A stretch of 64,000 nucleotides of DNA from an uncultured Clostridia bacterium (GTDB lineage: Bacteria > Bacillota > Clostridia > TANB77 > CAG-508), in assembly GCA_944386755.1 (NCBI GenBank), contig CALXCF010000006.1, positions 1-64,000 on the forward strand. The letters run 5' to 3'. Below are positions 43,998 to 53,851 of the stretch, in pieces. The number at the start of each line of letters is the position of its first letter. The first letter of the stretch is position 1. A program made the translations under genes and the position numbers. The notes beneath the pieces were generated by a model. That model was not told where the DNA came from and searched no databases. It was given only the letters and a program-made list of their open reading frames with translations.

Positions 43998-45158
43998 ATG
44001 AACAAAAAAATGAGAGAATTATTAGCAAAAATTGAAAACAAAAGAGAATTAGCAAAAGGATATACAGAAGGTGAAAACAAAGATTTAGAAAAGGCTAAAG
44101 AAATATTAAATGAAATAGATAAATTACAAGAAGAGTACGAAATAGAAAAAAGACTTTTTGAAAGTGAGAAAGAATCTGCAAAATTAAATGAAGAAGATGT
44201 AGCAAAAATAGAAAAAAATATAGCAGACAAAAAAGAAGACAAAGAAGAAGATTCAATACAAAAATTTGCTAAACAAATAAGAAATATTGCAAAAGGAATG
44301 AATGAAGGAACACCAGCCGATGGTGGTTATACAGTTCCTGAAGATATTTCTACAATGGTAGAAGAAAGAAGAGAAGCTAAAGCTTCTTTAATTGATTTAG
44401 TAAGTGTTGAAACAGTATCTACAAACAAAGGTAGTAGAACATTCAAAAAAAGAAGCCAACAAACTGGATTTACAAAAGTTGGTGAAGGTGGAAAAATCAC
44501 ATCTACTTCAACACCACAATTCGAAAGAATGGATTATGCAATCTCAAAATATGCTGGATATTTACCAGTAACAAATGAATTATTAGAAGATACAGATACA
44601 AATATCGTAAATATAATCGTTGAATGGTTAGGAGACGAATCAAGAGTTACAAGAAATAAGATAATCTTAGATTTAATAAAAACTCAAGACGAAACAAAAC
44701 TAGAAGGATTAGACGATATTAAGAAAGTATTAAATGTAACTTTAGGTAGTGCATTTAAAGCTACTTCAGTAATCGTTACTAATGATGATGGTTTACAATA
44801 TTTAGACACATTAAAAGATAATGACGGAAAATATTTATTACAACCAAACCCAGCAAATCCAATGGAAATGAGATTATCAGCAGGAGCAGTAACAGTACCA
44901 GTTAAAGTAATACCAAACGCTGATTTAGCAACAACTTTAAACAAAATACCATTTATAATTGGAGATTTAAAAGAAGGTATAAGATTCTTTGATAGAAAAC
45001 AACTAACAATTAATACTTCAAATGTTGCAGCAATCGGAGAATTAAATGCATTCGAAGAAGATTTAACATTATTCAGAGGTATTGAAAGAGAGGATTGTAA
45101 AATCAGAGATGAGGAAGCCTTTGTAAATGCGTATATAACTACTACTCCAAGCGTATAG
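43998..45158 (+). CDS. Major capsid protein (HK97 fold)
   Basis: 386 residues. The N-terminal coiled delta domain (residues ~1-100) precedes GTPADGGYTVPEDI, the usual start of the mature protein. Core signatures SRTFKKRSQQTGFTKVGEGG and YLPVTNELLEDTD follow. Likely cut by the upstream protease. Builds the icosahedral shell. Confidence 0.95.
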   Translation: MNKKMRELLAKIENKRELAKGYTEGENKDLEKAKEILNEIDKLQEEYEIEKRLFESEKESAKLNEEDVAKIEKNIADKKEDKEEDSIQKFAKQIRNIAKGMNEGTPADGGYTVPEDISTMVEERREAKASLIDLVSVETVSTNKGSRTFKKRSQQTGFTKVGEGGKITSTSTPQFERMDYAISKYAGYLPVTNELLEDTDTNIVNIIVEWLGDESRVTRNKIILDLIKTQDETKLEGLDDIKKVLNVTLGSAFKATSVIVTNDDGLQYLDTLKDNDGKYLLQPNPANPMEMRLSAGAVTVPVKVIPNADLATTLNKIPFIIGDLKEGIRFFDRKQLTINTSNVAAIGELNAFEEDLTLFRGIEREDCKIRDEEAFVNAYITTTPSV

Positions 45159-45170
45159 GAGGAAAGATAA

Positions 45171-45491
45171 ATGGAAGAATCAATAAAAGAACTTCTAAAA
45201 CTAGCAAAAGAATGTTTAAGCATAGTTGATTCTTCCACCTTAAAAGATAAGGAAATCACTATGCTTATACAATCTGCTATATCTGACTTAGAAAGACTAA
45301 AAATAGATGTTGAAGGACACATAGAAGATAATTTGTTAAAAAATACAATCATAATTTATGTTAAAGCTCATTTTGGAGATGGAGACATAAACAAAAGAAC
45401 AGAATATCTAAAAAGATACAAAGCTAATTTAAGAGAATTACAGTTTAGTGAAGAATATAGAGCAAAAGAGGAGGTAGATAGCAATGCGTGA
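45171..45491 (+). CDS. Head-tail connector (gp6-like)
   Basis: 106 residues, all helical (IKELLKLAKECLSIVDSST, NTIIIYVKAHFGDGDINKR). Position and pattern match HK97 gp6-type adaptor proteins that cap the portal. AGGAGG precedes. Confidence 0.82.
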   Translation: MEESIKELLKLAKECLSIVDSSTLKDKEITMLIQSAISDLERLKIDVEGHIEDNLLKNTIIIYVKAHFGDGDINKRTEYLKRYKANLRELQFSEEYRAKEEVDSNA

Positions 45492-45792
45492 TGTTAGTTG
45501 CAAGTTGTTATCTACAACTTATAAAAAGAATGAAAAGGGTGTTTTAATTCCTACTGGAACAACAGAAAAAGAAATACCTATCATAGACGAAGAAGATATA
45601 TATGCAAATGAATATTATCAAGCAAATCAGCAAGGATATAAACCAACTCTAAGACTAGTTATAAGTATTTTAAATTACAACAATGAAGATGAACTAATAT
45701 ATATGAACACTAAATATTCTATAATTCGCCCTCAAAAGAAAAACGAAGATGAGCTTATATTGGTTTGTGAAAGGAAAATCAAAAATGTCTAA
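45484..45792 (+). CDS. Head closure protein
   Basis: 102 residues, beta-rich (DVSCKLLSTTYKKNEKGVLI; MNTKYSIIRPQKKNEDELIL), like SPP1 gp16/head-tail adaptor proteins. Overlaps both neighbours. Confidence 0.75.
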   Translation: MRDVSCKLLSTTYKKNEKGVLIPTGTTEKEIPIIDEEDIYANEYYQANQQGYKPTLRLVISILNYNNEDELIYMNTKYSIIRPQKKNEDELILVCERKIKNV

Positions 45793-46189
45793 TTCTATTA
45801 AAATTGAAAATCTACAAAAAGAAGTGATGAACTATCTAGAAGATTATGTAGAAGATATTGAAGAAGGTGTAATAGAAGTTACAGATAAATTATCCAAAGA
45901 AGCGGTCAAAGAAGTAAAACAAGCATCTCCTAGAAGGCAAGGAACACGAAAAAATCCTTATTGGAAAGGTTGGACCAGAAAAAAAGACACTAAAAGCAAA
46001 AGAAGATATGTAATGAAAATACACAACAAAACTAATTATCAATTAACACACTTATTAGAAAATGGACATGCTACCAGAAATGGTGGAAGAACAAAAGCTC
46101 AACCACATATAAGACCAGTAGAAGAAAAATATAACAAATTATACGAAAAAGAAATAAAAGCAGTTATAACAAGGAGGTCAAAATCATGA
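45785..46189 (+). CDS. HK97 gp10-like tail-connection protein
   Basis: 134 residues from ATG 45785 (AAAGGAAA upstream). VKQASPRRQGTRKNPYWKGW and LTHLLENGHATRNGGRTKAQ are hallmarks of the HK97-gp10 family, which joins tail to head. A longer frame back to 45749 overlaps the previous gene and is less likely. Confidence 0.88.
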   Translation: MSNSIKIENLQKEVMNYLEDYVEDIEEGVIEVTDKLSKEAVKEVKQASPRRQGTRKNPYWKGWTRKKDTKSKRRYVMKIHNKTNYQLTHLLENGHATRNGGRTKAQPHIRPVEEKYNKLYEKEIKAVITRRSKS

Positions 46190-46500
46190 AAAACTTAGAA
46201 GAACTAGCAGAAAGATGTGAAAAAGAAGAAATACAGTATACTTATGGAGTTTTTCAAGAACCAATTAGCCCTCCACATGTAGTAGCACTAGAAACAGAAA
46301 CAGATAATTTTGGTGCAGACAATATAGTCTTTTATAGAAAAAATCTAATACAGTTAGATTTAACGATGGATTATATAGACTTTGATTTGATAGACAAAGT
46401 CGAAAACAAAATTTTATACGATATATATTGGAATAAAACAGAACCAACTTATTTGTCAGATGAAAAAATTTGGCAGATAAGTTATTTTTTTGAAATTTAA
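46186..46500 (+). CDS. Tail terminator / minor capsid protein
   Basis: 104 residues. VFQEPISPPHVVALETETDN and the order after gp10 match tail-completion proteins of Gram-positive siphophages. ATGA overlap. Confidence 0.78.
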   Translation: MKNLEELAERCEKEEIQYTYGVFQEPISPPHVVALETETDNFGADNIVFYRKNLIQLDLTMDYIDFDLIDKVENKILYDIYWNKTEPTYLSDEKIWQISYFFEI

Positions 46501-46518
46501 AAATAGGAGGAAATAAAA

Positions 46519-47097
46519 ATGAGTGAAAAAAACAAAGTGAAATTTGGTCTTAGTAACGTACATGTTGCAAAGATAACAAAAGGTGAAAATGGTGCTATAA
46601 CATATGGAACACCTTTTAAAATTCCAGGAGCAGTAAACCTTAGTTTAGATGCTGAAGGAGATAACGAGCCATTTTATGCAGATAACATGAAATATTACGA
46701 ATCTTATGCAAATAATGGTTATTCTGGAGAATTAGAAATAGCTAAGATTCCAGATGAGTTCTTAAAAGAAATTTTAGGACAAACTATCGATTCAGCAGGA
46801 GGAGTATTAGAGACAATAAATGATGTAATATCACCTTTTGCTTTTATGTATCAAATTGAAGGAGACGAAACAGGAACTAGATTTTGTTATTACAATACAA
46901 CAGTATCTAGACCTTCAACTGAGGCATCAACAACAGAGGATACAAAAACACCAAACACTGATACATTATCTATTACTACATCTGCTAGAGAAGATAATGG
47001 TCAGGTTAGATATAAATTAGCATTGAGTGACACAAATAAAACTGAATATGATGCATTTTTCGATGAAGTGCCAGAGCCAAAAGAAGCATCAGTATAG
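46519..47097 (+). CDS. Major tail tube protein (phi13-like)
   Basis: 192 residues. NVHVAKITKGENGAITYGTP, IPGAVNLSLDAEGDNEPFYA and the VRYKLALSDT end are typical of phi13-type major tail proteins. Forms the tail tube. The stop codon lies in the stem of a terminator. Confidence 0.93.
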   Translation: MSEKNKVKFGLSNVHVAKITKGENGAITYGTPFKIPGAVNLSLDAEGDNEPFYADNMKYYESYANNGYSGELEIAKIPDEFLKEILGQTIDSAGGVLETINDVISPFAFMYQIEGDETGTRFCYYNTTVSRPSTEASTTEDTKTPNTDTLSITTSAREDNGQVRYKLALSDTNKTEYDAFFDEVPEPKEASV

Positions 47098-47120
47098 ATT
47101 AATTTCTATACTGATTTTTC
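47088..47120 (+). terminator. Terminator after major tail protein
   Basis: ATCAGTATAGA/TCTATACTGAT hairpin followed by TTTTTC. Common after tail-tube genes, probably lowering expression downstream. Confidence 0.82.
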
Positions 47121-47138
47121 TTATGAAAGGAGCAAAAA

Positions 47139-47540
47139 ATGAAAAAAGTTGATATTTGCGGAAAAGAATTTGATATAGATTGCAATGCTTTTACCTATGT
47201 TGAATACAGAAAGAAATTTAAAGAAAATGGAATATTCGAGGATTTTGAAACAATTAATAATTTTACAACTATGCAAGTTTTATTAACAGCAGAGTTAAAA
47301 GCTAAAAATCCAAACATAACAGAAGCAGAAATAATAAAAGAAACATCTAGACAGCTAATAAAATACATGGACGATTATGTAGAAGCATTAACTAGAATAG
47401 CTTATATATGCTGTTATACAGCAAATCAAAAAATTGGCGAGTACGAAGAATGGCTAAAAGGCTTAACAAGAATTAATACAAACGATATGTGGATTGTTGA
47501 GGTAACGGAACTTGCCGTAAACTGCTTTTGTGGACGATAA
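47139..47540 (+). CDS. Tail assembly chaperone (gpG-like)
   Basis: 133 residues, small acidic helical protein (MKKVDICGKEFDIDCNAFTY). Located between tail tube and tape measure, the position of gpG. A second frame begins at its end (47530). Confidence 0.82.
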   Translation: MKKVDICGKEFDIDCNAFTYVEYRKKFKENGIFEDFETINNFTTMQVLLTAELKAKNPNITEAEIIKETSRQLIKYMDDYVEALTRIAYICCYTANQKIGEYEEWLKGLTRINTNDMWIVEVTELAVNCFCGR

Positions 47541-47787
47541 GGTATTTGAAAAGCTTAAAGAAATAAACAAAGATAATAAAAATCAAAAAGAAAGCCTATT
47601 TCCAGAACACGAATTTTTAGTTTCATGTTTGAGAATGGGGTTAAAAATAGATGATTTAAAGATTTTAACATATGTAGATGTGTTAAAAATCCTTATTTCT
47701 TTTTGCGATAAAAACGAGGACACAGAGCAAAATGAAACAAGAGATGCAACACAAGAAGAAATTCAAAATTTAGTTGCAAGAATGTAG
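47530..47787 (+). CDS. Second tail chaperone ORF (gpT-like), probable +1 fusion product
   Basis: 85 residues if started at GTG 47530, which has no clear ribosome site. The ORF overlaps the gpG-like end in the +1 frame, and TGC-TTT-TGT (47523-47531) offers four T's for a +1 slip. Fusion product likely about 215 residues. Binds the tape measure during tail assembly. Confidence 0.72.
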   Translation: MDDKVFEKLKEINKDNKNQKESLFPEHEFLVSCLRMGLKIDDLKILTYVDVLKILISFCDKNEDTEQNETRDATQEEIQNLVARM

Positions 47788-47796
47788 GAGGTAGAA

Positions 47797-50700
47797 ATGG
47801 CAGGAACAATAAAAGGAATAATTGTAGAAATTGGAGGAGATACATCAGGACTTCAAAAAGCATTAAGAAGCGTAAATACTGCTACCTCTAGCCTTACTAA
47901 AGAGCTGAGAGGTATCAACTCTTTATTAAAGCTAGACCCTTCTAATACAGAATTAGTTTCTCAAAAGCAAAAAGTCTTAGCAGAAAATATAGAACAAACC
48001 TCAAAGAAATTAGAAGAATTAAGAAAAGTTCAAGAAATGGCAAATCAAGATATTGATAAGATATCTCCTGAGAACTATAGAAATTTGCAAAGAGAAATAA
48101 TAAATACAGAAAATAAGTTAAAAGATTTACAAGTACAAGCTTCGAAATGGACACAAGCAGGAGATAGCTTAGAAGCATTTGGAACTAAAGTGACTAATAT
48201 TTCTAATAAGATAGATAATTTAGGAAATACACTAACAACTTCTTTAACATTACCAGTTCTAGCAATTGGAACTGCAGCAGTAACAACAGGAAACGATTTT
48301 GAAGCTCAGATGAGTCGAGTTCAAGCTATCGCAGGTGCTACAAAAGATGAACTTGAACAACTAACAAATCAAGCCATAGATTTGGGAGCATCTACAAGTT
48401 TCAGTGCATCTGAGGTTGCAGCAGGAATGGAAAACCTAGCAAGTGCAGGTTTTACAACGAATGAAATAATGGAAGCAATGCCAGGACTGCTAAATTTAGC
48501 AGCATCTAGTGGAGCAGAATTAGCAACAGCATCTGAAATTGCAGCAAGTGCAATTAGAGGTTTTGGACTAGAAGCTAATCAATCTGCTCATGTAGCAGAT
48601 GTGTTTGCAGAGGCAGCAGCGAGAACAAATGCACAAACAGAAGATATGGGAAATGCAATGAAATACATAGCACCAGTAGCAAACACTATGGGATTAAAAA
48701 TAGAAGAAGTAGCAGCAGCAATAGGAATTATGTCTGATGCAGGAATTAAAGGAGAACAAGCGGGAACAACCTTAAGAGGAGCATTAACTAGATTAACAAA
48801 ACCAACAGACAAAATGGTAAAAGTCATGGAAAACTTAGGTATAAGTTTTTACGATAATGAAGGTAAAATGAAATCTTTAACTGAAATGATTTCTATGTTA
48901 CAAAACGCAACAGCAAATTTAACAGATGAACAAGAACAAAATGCATTAACTACCTTATTTGGAACAGAAAGTTTATCTGGTATGGTAGCTTTAATAAATA
49001 GAGGCTCTGGAGATTTAGCTGACATGACTAAATCTTTTGAAGATTGTGATGGCGCAGCTCAAGATATGGCTGATACAATGCTAGACAATACAAAAGGTTC
49101 AATTGAAGAACTTAGTGGAAGTTTAGAAAGTGCAGGAATTGCAATTCAACAAGCTCTAGCACCAGAAATAAAAGATTTAGCTAAATGGATACAAGATTTA
49201 GTAGATGACTTCAATGACTTAAGCGATGAAGAAAAACAAAATATAGTTAGAACAGGATTGTTGGTTGCAGCAATTGGACCTGCAGTAAAAATATTAGGGA
49301 CTTTAGGAAAAGGATTAGGTACTACAACTAAAGGATTGGGGACTTTCACAAAAGCAATGGTGGTTTTTAGAAATGGAACAACTTCAACCAATCAAAATGT
49401 AAATAGTTTAGCAAAAGGAATAAGTGCAATTACTAGTCCAGTAGGATTAGCAATAACTGCTACAACTGCTTTAGCAGGTGCTTTTATTTATATGAACCAA
49501 AAAGCAAATGAAATTCCTACCTCACTTAAAAATGCAATGAAAGAAATGGAGGAGTACAAAGAAGAACATCAAAGCTTTCGAGAAGAAATAGACAAAACAT
49601 CAGCAAGTAATATGAATGAAATCTCTAATGTAGAAAAATTAAGAAATGAATTATCTACATTAGTAGATGAAAATGGTAGAGTTAAAGAAGCATATAAAGA
49701 CAGGGTAAGTTTCATATTAAAAGAATTAAATGAAGCACTAGGAACAGAGTACTCAATGACAGGAAATGTCATCAATCAATACAAGACATTACAAGATGAA
49801 ATAGATACATTAATTTTAAAGAAAAAAGCACAAGTAGTTCTTGAGAATGAAGAAGCAAAATATTCAGAGGCTTTAAACAATAAAGAAAGCGCATATCAAA
49901 AAATGATAGATGCTCAAAATGAGTATAACAAGGCCTTAGAAGGAAAAACATACGAACAATACTTTGAAGATTTAAAACAAAACTATATAGATGCTGGTTA
50001 TACAGTAGAAGCGGCAACAAAAAATACACAAGATTATATGGCTAAATGGGTTGACGGTTACAAGCAAAATTATGAAGATGCAAAAAAGATTCATGGAGAT
50101 TATTTAAATGATATTGCATCTTATGAAAATGATTTTGCAATAGTGCAAAGCGGAAACAACGAGAAAATACAAGAATTAATAAACAATAGGACCTTTACAT
50201 ATCAACAATCTTCAAACGACGTAGGAGAAACAATAAATCATAATATACAACAAGTTCAATATGAAATGCAACAATATCAACAAGCATACGACCAAGACCT
50301 ACAAAATCAAGATACATATAATGCACAAAAAAATCAAGCTCAAATAGAAGCAGGCCAGAAACAATTAGAAACATTAGCCCAACAATTAGTTGCAATGACA
50401 AGCACAACTGAAGAAATGACTCCTCAACAATTAGAAGCATGGAAAGCTTTAGCGAGTGGCTCTTTTGGGATATATAGTGAATATGTTAGTCAATTAGGTC
50501 CTGAAATGCAAACAAAAATACAAGAAGCTACAGGAATAGTAATAGCAAATACACCAGAATTTGCAAAACGTGCAGGAGAAATGGGACAACAAGTTGCAGA
50601 AAATTTTGATAAAAACGATACAGCTAAACAAAGTGCATTAAATAATTTACAAGGATTTTATGAAGGATTAAATGACGATGAAAAGAAACAATTGTTACAA

Positions 50701-51213
50701 CAGACAGTAGGAGACAGAGCAGATGAAGTTGCAAAAGAATTTGAAAATGGAGATTATGAAACAAGCGGACAAAATGTATTGCAAGGACTTTATAATGGTT
50801 TAAGCAATGGAACATTAGGAGAAAATCTTATCAATAAAGCAGCAGAAATAGCTAAAAATGTAGCAAGTCAGTTTAATATACAATGGGATGAACATTCTCC
50901 ATCAAAATTAATGGAAAGGATGGCAGAATATTTCTTACAACCTATTTCAACAGTATTTTCTAAAAGAAAAAGAGGTTTAACTAATGAAGCTAAAAGCTTA
51001 GCTAAAGGAATCGCTCAAGGATTTGACAATTCGTTTGTTACAGCTAAAAGTTTAAATATTCCAAATATAAAATCTTTAAATGGACAAATTAAACAACAAA
51101 CAAGAAATATTTTTACGACTCCACAAATTATTTTTAATGTGCAAAAAATGAACGAAGAAAACCTTCAAGAATGCTTTAATTTTATTAATAGAAAATTTGG
51201 AAGTCAGTATTAA
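47797..51213 (+). CDS. Tape measure protein
   Basis: 1138 residues, mostly helical. N-terminal coiled coil (residues ~1-120); conserved TMP core (GNDFEAQMSRVQAIAGATKD, IGIMSDAGIKGEQAGTTLRG, NTKGSIEELSGSLESAGIAI); one hydrophobic patch near 530-560; long Gln/Glu coiled coil. Sets tail length and probably helps DNA pass the membrane. AGGAGG precedes the start. Confidence 0.96.
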   Translation: MAGTIKGIIVEIGGDTSGLQKALRSVNTATSSLTKELRGINSLLKLDPSNTELVSQKQKVLAENIEQTSKKLEELRKVQEMANQDIDKISPENYRNLQREIINTENKLKDLQVQASKWTQAGDSLEAFGTKVTNISNKIDNLGNTLTTSLTLPVLAIGTAAVTTGNDFEAQMSRVQAIAGATKDELEQLTNQAIDLGASTSFSASEVAAGMENLASAGFTTNEIMEAMPGLLNLAASSGAELATASEIAASAIRGFGLEANQSAHVADVFAEAAARTNAQTEDMGNAMKYIAPVANTMGLKIEEVAAAIGIMSDAGIKGEQAGTTLRGALTRLTKPTDKMVKVMENLGISFYDNEGKMKSLTEMISMLQNATANLTDEQEQNALTTLFGTESLSGMVALINRGSGDLADMTKSFEDCDGAAQDMADTMLDNTKGSIEELSGSLESAGIAIQQALAPEIKDLAKWIQDLVDDFNDLSDEEKQNIVRTGLLVAAIGPAVKILGTLGKGLGTTTKGLGTFTKAMVVFRNGTTSTNQNVNSLAKGISAITSPVGLAITATTALAGAFIYMNQKANEIPTSLKNAMKEMEEYKEEHQSFREEIDKTSASNMNEISNVEKLRNELSTLVDENGRVKEAYKDRVSFILKELNEALGTEYSMTGNVINQYKTLQDEIDTLILKKKAQVVLENEEAKYSEALNNKESAYQKMIDAQNEYNKALEGKTYEQYFEDLKQNYIDAGYTVEAATKNTQDYMAKWVDGYKQNYEDAKKIHGDYLNDIASYENDFAIVQSGNNEKIQELINNRTFTYQQSSNDVGETINHNIQQVQYEMQQYQQAYDQDLQNQDTYNAQKNQAQIEAGQKQLETLAQQLVAMTSTTEEMTPQQLEAWKALASGSFGIYSEYVSQLGPEMQTKIQEATGIVIANTPEFAKRAGEMGQQVAENFDKNDTAKQSALNNLQGFYEGLNDDEKKQLLQQTVGDRADEVAKEFENGDYETSGQNVLQGLYNGLSNGTLGENLINKAAEIAKNVASQFNIQWDEHSPSKLMERMAEYFLQPISTVFSKRKRGLTNEAKSLAKGIAQGFDNSFVTAKSLNIPNIKSLNGQIKQQTRNIFTTPQIIFNVQKMNEENLQECFNFINRKFGSQY

Positions 51214-51225
51214 TGAAAAAATATG

Positions 51226-51254
51226 TTGCAAAATGTAAAAATATGGTATATACT
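51226..51254 (+). promoter_or_regulatory. Promoter of the cargo island
   Basis: TTGCAA, 17-bp spacer, TATACT in the 66-bp gap after the tape-measure gene. It gives the next gene a sigma-A promoter independent of late phage control. Confidence 0.7.
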
Positions 51255-51285
51255 CTTTTTATAAAAATAAAAGGAGGGTATGTTT

Positions 51286-52269
51286 ATGGAAGAAAAAGAA
51301 ACAAAAAAAGAAAAAACATTTTATAAGAAATGGTGGTTTTGGGTAATTATTGTAATTATTTTAATAATGGCCTTAGGAACAAACAATCAAAATTTAAACA
51401 CACAACAAACATTAAATAATGATAATCAAACCGCTGAAGATAGTCCAAATAAATTGGAAGTAAACCCATATAAGTCATCACAAGAATACAATGGTGTTTA
51501 CACATTTTCACTAAGTAGCGATAATAGTTCAGGCTATGCTTTCAGTGCAATAGGAGCGATATCATTCAGTGAAGGAAATTGCAAAATAAAATATAACAAA
51601 TATAATGATTCTATACCAACCGAGTCAAAAGTAGAATATGACGGATATTGTGGTTTATATGAACAAGATAATGAAGCTTTTTACTTTACAATAAAGGATA
51701 AAAATAGTGAGGAATTATATACTTATAAATGCACAAAAACTGATAAAAATTTAGTATGTGAACTAAAAAGTGAATTTGATTTAGCAGGTTGCACGAATAA
51801 CAACTTAAATTTAATATATGCAAATAATACTCAAGATTTAGATACGGCTTTTCAAGAGATAGTAAATCAAGAAGAAGCAAAGAAAGAAGAGGAAGAAAAA
51901 GCAAAAAAAGAACAGGAAAAGATAGAATTTAAAGCTAGTTGCCAAACATACACTTTTGAACAAATGGCAAGAAATCCAGAAAATTTCAAAGGAACAAATG
52001 TAAAAATAACTGGTGAAGTAATACAAGCACTTTATGGAAGTAAAGGTGTTGATTTAAGAGTAAACATTACAAAACAAGGAAGTTATACAACATATTATAC
52101 AGATACAATATATGTAGTATACTACCCAGAAGATGGAGAAGATAAAATATTAGAAGATGATATTATAACAATATATGGAACATCACAAGGAGATTATACA
52201 TATACAAGTACATTAGGAGCACCAGTAACATTACCTCTTGTTTATGGAAAATATATTGAAATAGATTAA
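51286..52269 (+). CDS. Membrane-anchored cargo (moron) protein
   Basis: 327 residues from ATG 51286 (GGAGGG 8 bases upstream; ATG 51280 is too close). A lysine-rich start and one membrane helix (WWFWVIIVIILIMALG), a linker, a beta-rich domain (residues ~55-170), a coiled linker (EEAKKEEEEKAKKEQEKIEF) and a C-terminal OB-like domain (KGTNVKITGEVIQALYGSKG). Faces outward. Promoter and terminator on both sides suggest expression from the lysogen, perhaps for superinfection exclusion or host surface change; function not recognised. Confidence 0.7.
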   Translation: MEEKETKKEKTFYKKWWFWVIIVIILIMALGTNNQNLNTQQTLNNDNQTAEDSPNKLEVNPYKSSQEYNGVYTFSLSSDNSSGYAFSAIGAISFSEGNCKIKYNKYNDSIPTESKVEYDGYCGLYEQDNEAFYFTIKDKNSEELYTYKCTKTDKNLVCELKSEFDLAGCTNNNLNLIYANNTQDLDTAFQEIVNQEEAKKEEEEKAKKEQEKIEFKASCQTYTFEQMARNPENFKGTNVKITGEVIQALYGSKGVDLRVNITKQGSYTTYYTDTIYVVYYPEDGEDKILEDDIITIYGTSQGDYTYTSTLGAPVTLPLVYGKYIEID

Positions 52270-52276
52270 ACAAGTA

Positions 52277-52306
52277 AAACACTTACAGAAATGTAGGTGT
52301 TTTATT
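52277..52306 (+). terminator. Terminator after cargo membrane gene
   Basis: AAAACACTTACA/TGTAGGTGTTTT hairpin followed by ATTAT. Confidence 0.8.
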
Positions 52307-52348
52307 ATATAGAAGAGAATGGAAACTGAAAAAAGAATGCAATAAACA

Positions 52349-52386
52349 TAAACCAAATACATTAGATTGAATGGTATTTGGTTTAT
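52349..52386 (-). terminator. Hairpin downstream of XRE gene
   Basis: AAACCAAATAC/GTATTTGGTTT stem, about 50 bp past the minus-strand XRE stop; T run weak. Confidence 0.5.
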
Positions 52387-52437
52387 CAGTTGTAGTTTTA
52401 ATAGTTAATCTGCTAAGATGAGTTATATATAAGGGCT

Positions 52438-52758
52438 TTAAGAATTGTCTCTAAATTTTTTGATAAACATTATATATTTAATAACTTCATTTATTTCTTC
52501 CTCTGTCAAACTATTAAAGTACTCTGACAAGGTAAAGAAAACATATGGATTTCTAATATCAGATAATCCCATTAAGAAATCTAAAGAGACATCAAAAAAC
52601 TTAGCCATTTTTATTTTGATATCATCGCTTGGAATCCTATCTCCGCTTTCATACTGAGAAATTGAAGAAGTGGCAATTCCTAGTTTTTCAGCAAGTTGCG
52701 ACTGAGTTAAATTTAATTCTTCACGCAATAATTTAATTTTTTCTGATATTGTTGACAT
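52438..52758 (-). CDS. XRE-family repressor (second switch)
   Basis: 106 residues. HTH_3 at residues ~7-60 (REELNLTQSQLAEKLGIATS, SQYESGDRIPSDDIKIKMAK), then a short helical tail with no S24 domain. Divergent from the 52894 regulator, forming a second CI/Cro-like pair inside the tail module. It resembles the N-terminus of the main repressor at 24693. Confidence 0.88.
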   Translation of the reverse strand: MSTISEKIKLLREELNLTQSQLAEKLGIATSSISQYESGDRIPSDDIKIKMAKFFDVSLDFLMGLSDIRNPYVFFTLSEYFNSLTEEEINEVIKYIMFIKKFRDNS

Positions 52759-52833
52759 GACTACACCTCTTGATACGATAATAACACAAATTCTACAAAA
52801 AGTAAATTTTTTTTACAAATCTATAAAAAAATG

Positions 52834-52862
52834 TTGACAACGTTATTAAGGTGTGATATTAT
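52834..52862 (+). promoter_or_regulatory. Promoter of the second regulatory pair
   Basis: TTGACA, 17-bp spacer, TATTAT; AAAGGAGG and a GTG start follow. Confidence 0.8.
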
Positions 52863-52893
52863 TTCACTGAAAGAGAAAGGAGGTTGTGGATAA

Positions 52894-53121
52894 GTGGAAG
52901 TTTTAATACCATACAAAGTTGATGCAGAAAAGATACGAATGGAAAGAGCTAGACTTAATTTAAACAAAAATCAAGTAGCTGAAAAAATAGGAGAGACAAG
53001 ATTCGTAATATCAAGCATCGAAAATGAAAAATACAAAGCGGTAAAGCTAAATGTATTAGAAAAACTAGCAAGATTCTATAATTTAAAATTAGAAGATTTG
53101 CTAAAAAAAGAAGAGAGATAA
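52894..53121 (+). CDS. XRE-family small regulator
   Basis: 75 residues, GTG start 10 bases after AAGGAGG. Single HTH (KIRMERARLNLNKNQVAEKI, VISSIENEKYKAVKLNVLEK). Cro-like partner of the divergent repressor. Confidence 0.85.
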   Translation: MEVLIPYKVDAEKIRMERARLNLNKNQVAEKIGETRFVISSIENEKYKAVKLNVLEKLARFYNLKLEDLLKKEER

Positions 53122-53240
53122 TGTGCGGTCGGCAAACTACAACATTATCTCAACAAACAGAGTTAAACTCTATATGTATATAATTATATCACAGATTAGA
53201 GTCTAATTCAAGTATAAATTGAAAGGAGACTCTTTTTATT
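53122..53240. promoter_or_regulatory. Non-coding leader with dyads
   Basis: Contains AGAGTTAAACTCT (53159-53171) and TTAGAGTCTAA (53194-53204) dyads around TATATGTATATAATT. Probably operator and promoter for 53241. Confidence 0.45.
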
Positions 53241-53678
53241 ATGATTATCGAAAATGGAATTAAACACATAAGAATGGGTTGGAAAAATGGATTTGTAAAA
53301 GGTGTGATTTTAAATGATGATACTATAATTCAAAATATGCAATGTAGCTTAAATGCAAAAATTCCAACTGATGAAGAACTAGATAAAATAGACAAAGAAA
53401 ATATGGAAAGGAAAGAAGAAAAAGTTTTTGATGAATTTCAAAGAAAAGAATGTGAACTAGAAGAAATAACAGATATGTTATGGCTAGTGTATGAAGATTA
53501 TTATGCAACAAAAGAAAAAGATTTGTATATTAAAGCAAATAATTATGACAGATTAGAAAGATATTTAATAAATATACATTCATTACTTCATTCAAGGCAA
53601 CAAGAGATGGCAAAATTCATTGATGATGTATATGCAGAAAGAAAAGCAACGAAAGAAGGTGCTGAAGAATGTATATAG
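53241..53678 (+). CDS. Hypothetical helical protein
   Basis: 145 residues, GAAAGGAG upstream. Short beta N-terminus (MIIENGIKHIRMGWKNGFVK) then acidic helices. No family recognised. Overlaps the next ORF by 10 bp. Confidence 0.6.
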   Translation: MIIENGIKHIRMGWKNGFVKGVILNDDTIIQNMQCSLNAKIPTDEELDKIDKENMERKEEKVFDEFQRKECELEEITDMLWLVYEDYYATKEKDLYIKANNYDRLERYLINIHSLLHSRQQEMAKFIDDVYAERKATKEGAEECI

Positions 53679-53851
53679 AAAACATATGGGGAATATTCTT
53701 TTGTATGTATGTTCCAATGGTTATAGTTACAATATTAGCCTATTTAGAAGGAAGAGAGGAAGGGAAAAGATATGGAAGAAGGAATAATTATTCAAAATCA
53801 AAATTTGCCAGACAAAATAGAAGACCTTGCAAAATTCGTTCTAGTAGGTAG
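53669..53851 (+). CDS. Small membrane protein, 60 residues
   Basis: One membrane helix (IENIWGIFFCMYVPMVIVTI) and a very basic tail (KSKFARQNRRPCKIRSSR). The 3' half overlaps the next gene in another frame, so the length is uncertain. Confidence 0.45.
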   Translation: MYIENIWGIFFCMYVPMVIVTILAYLEGREEGKRYGRRNNYSKSKFARQNRRPCKIRSSR

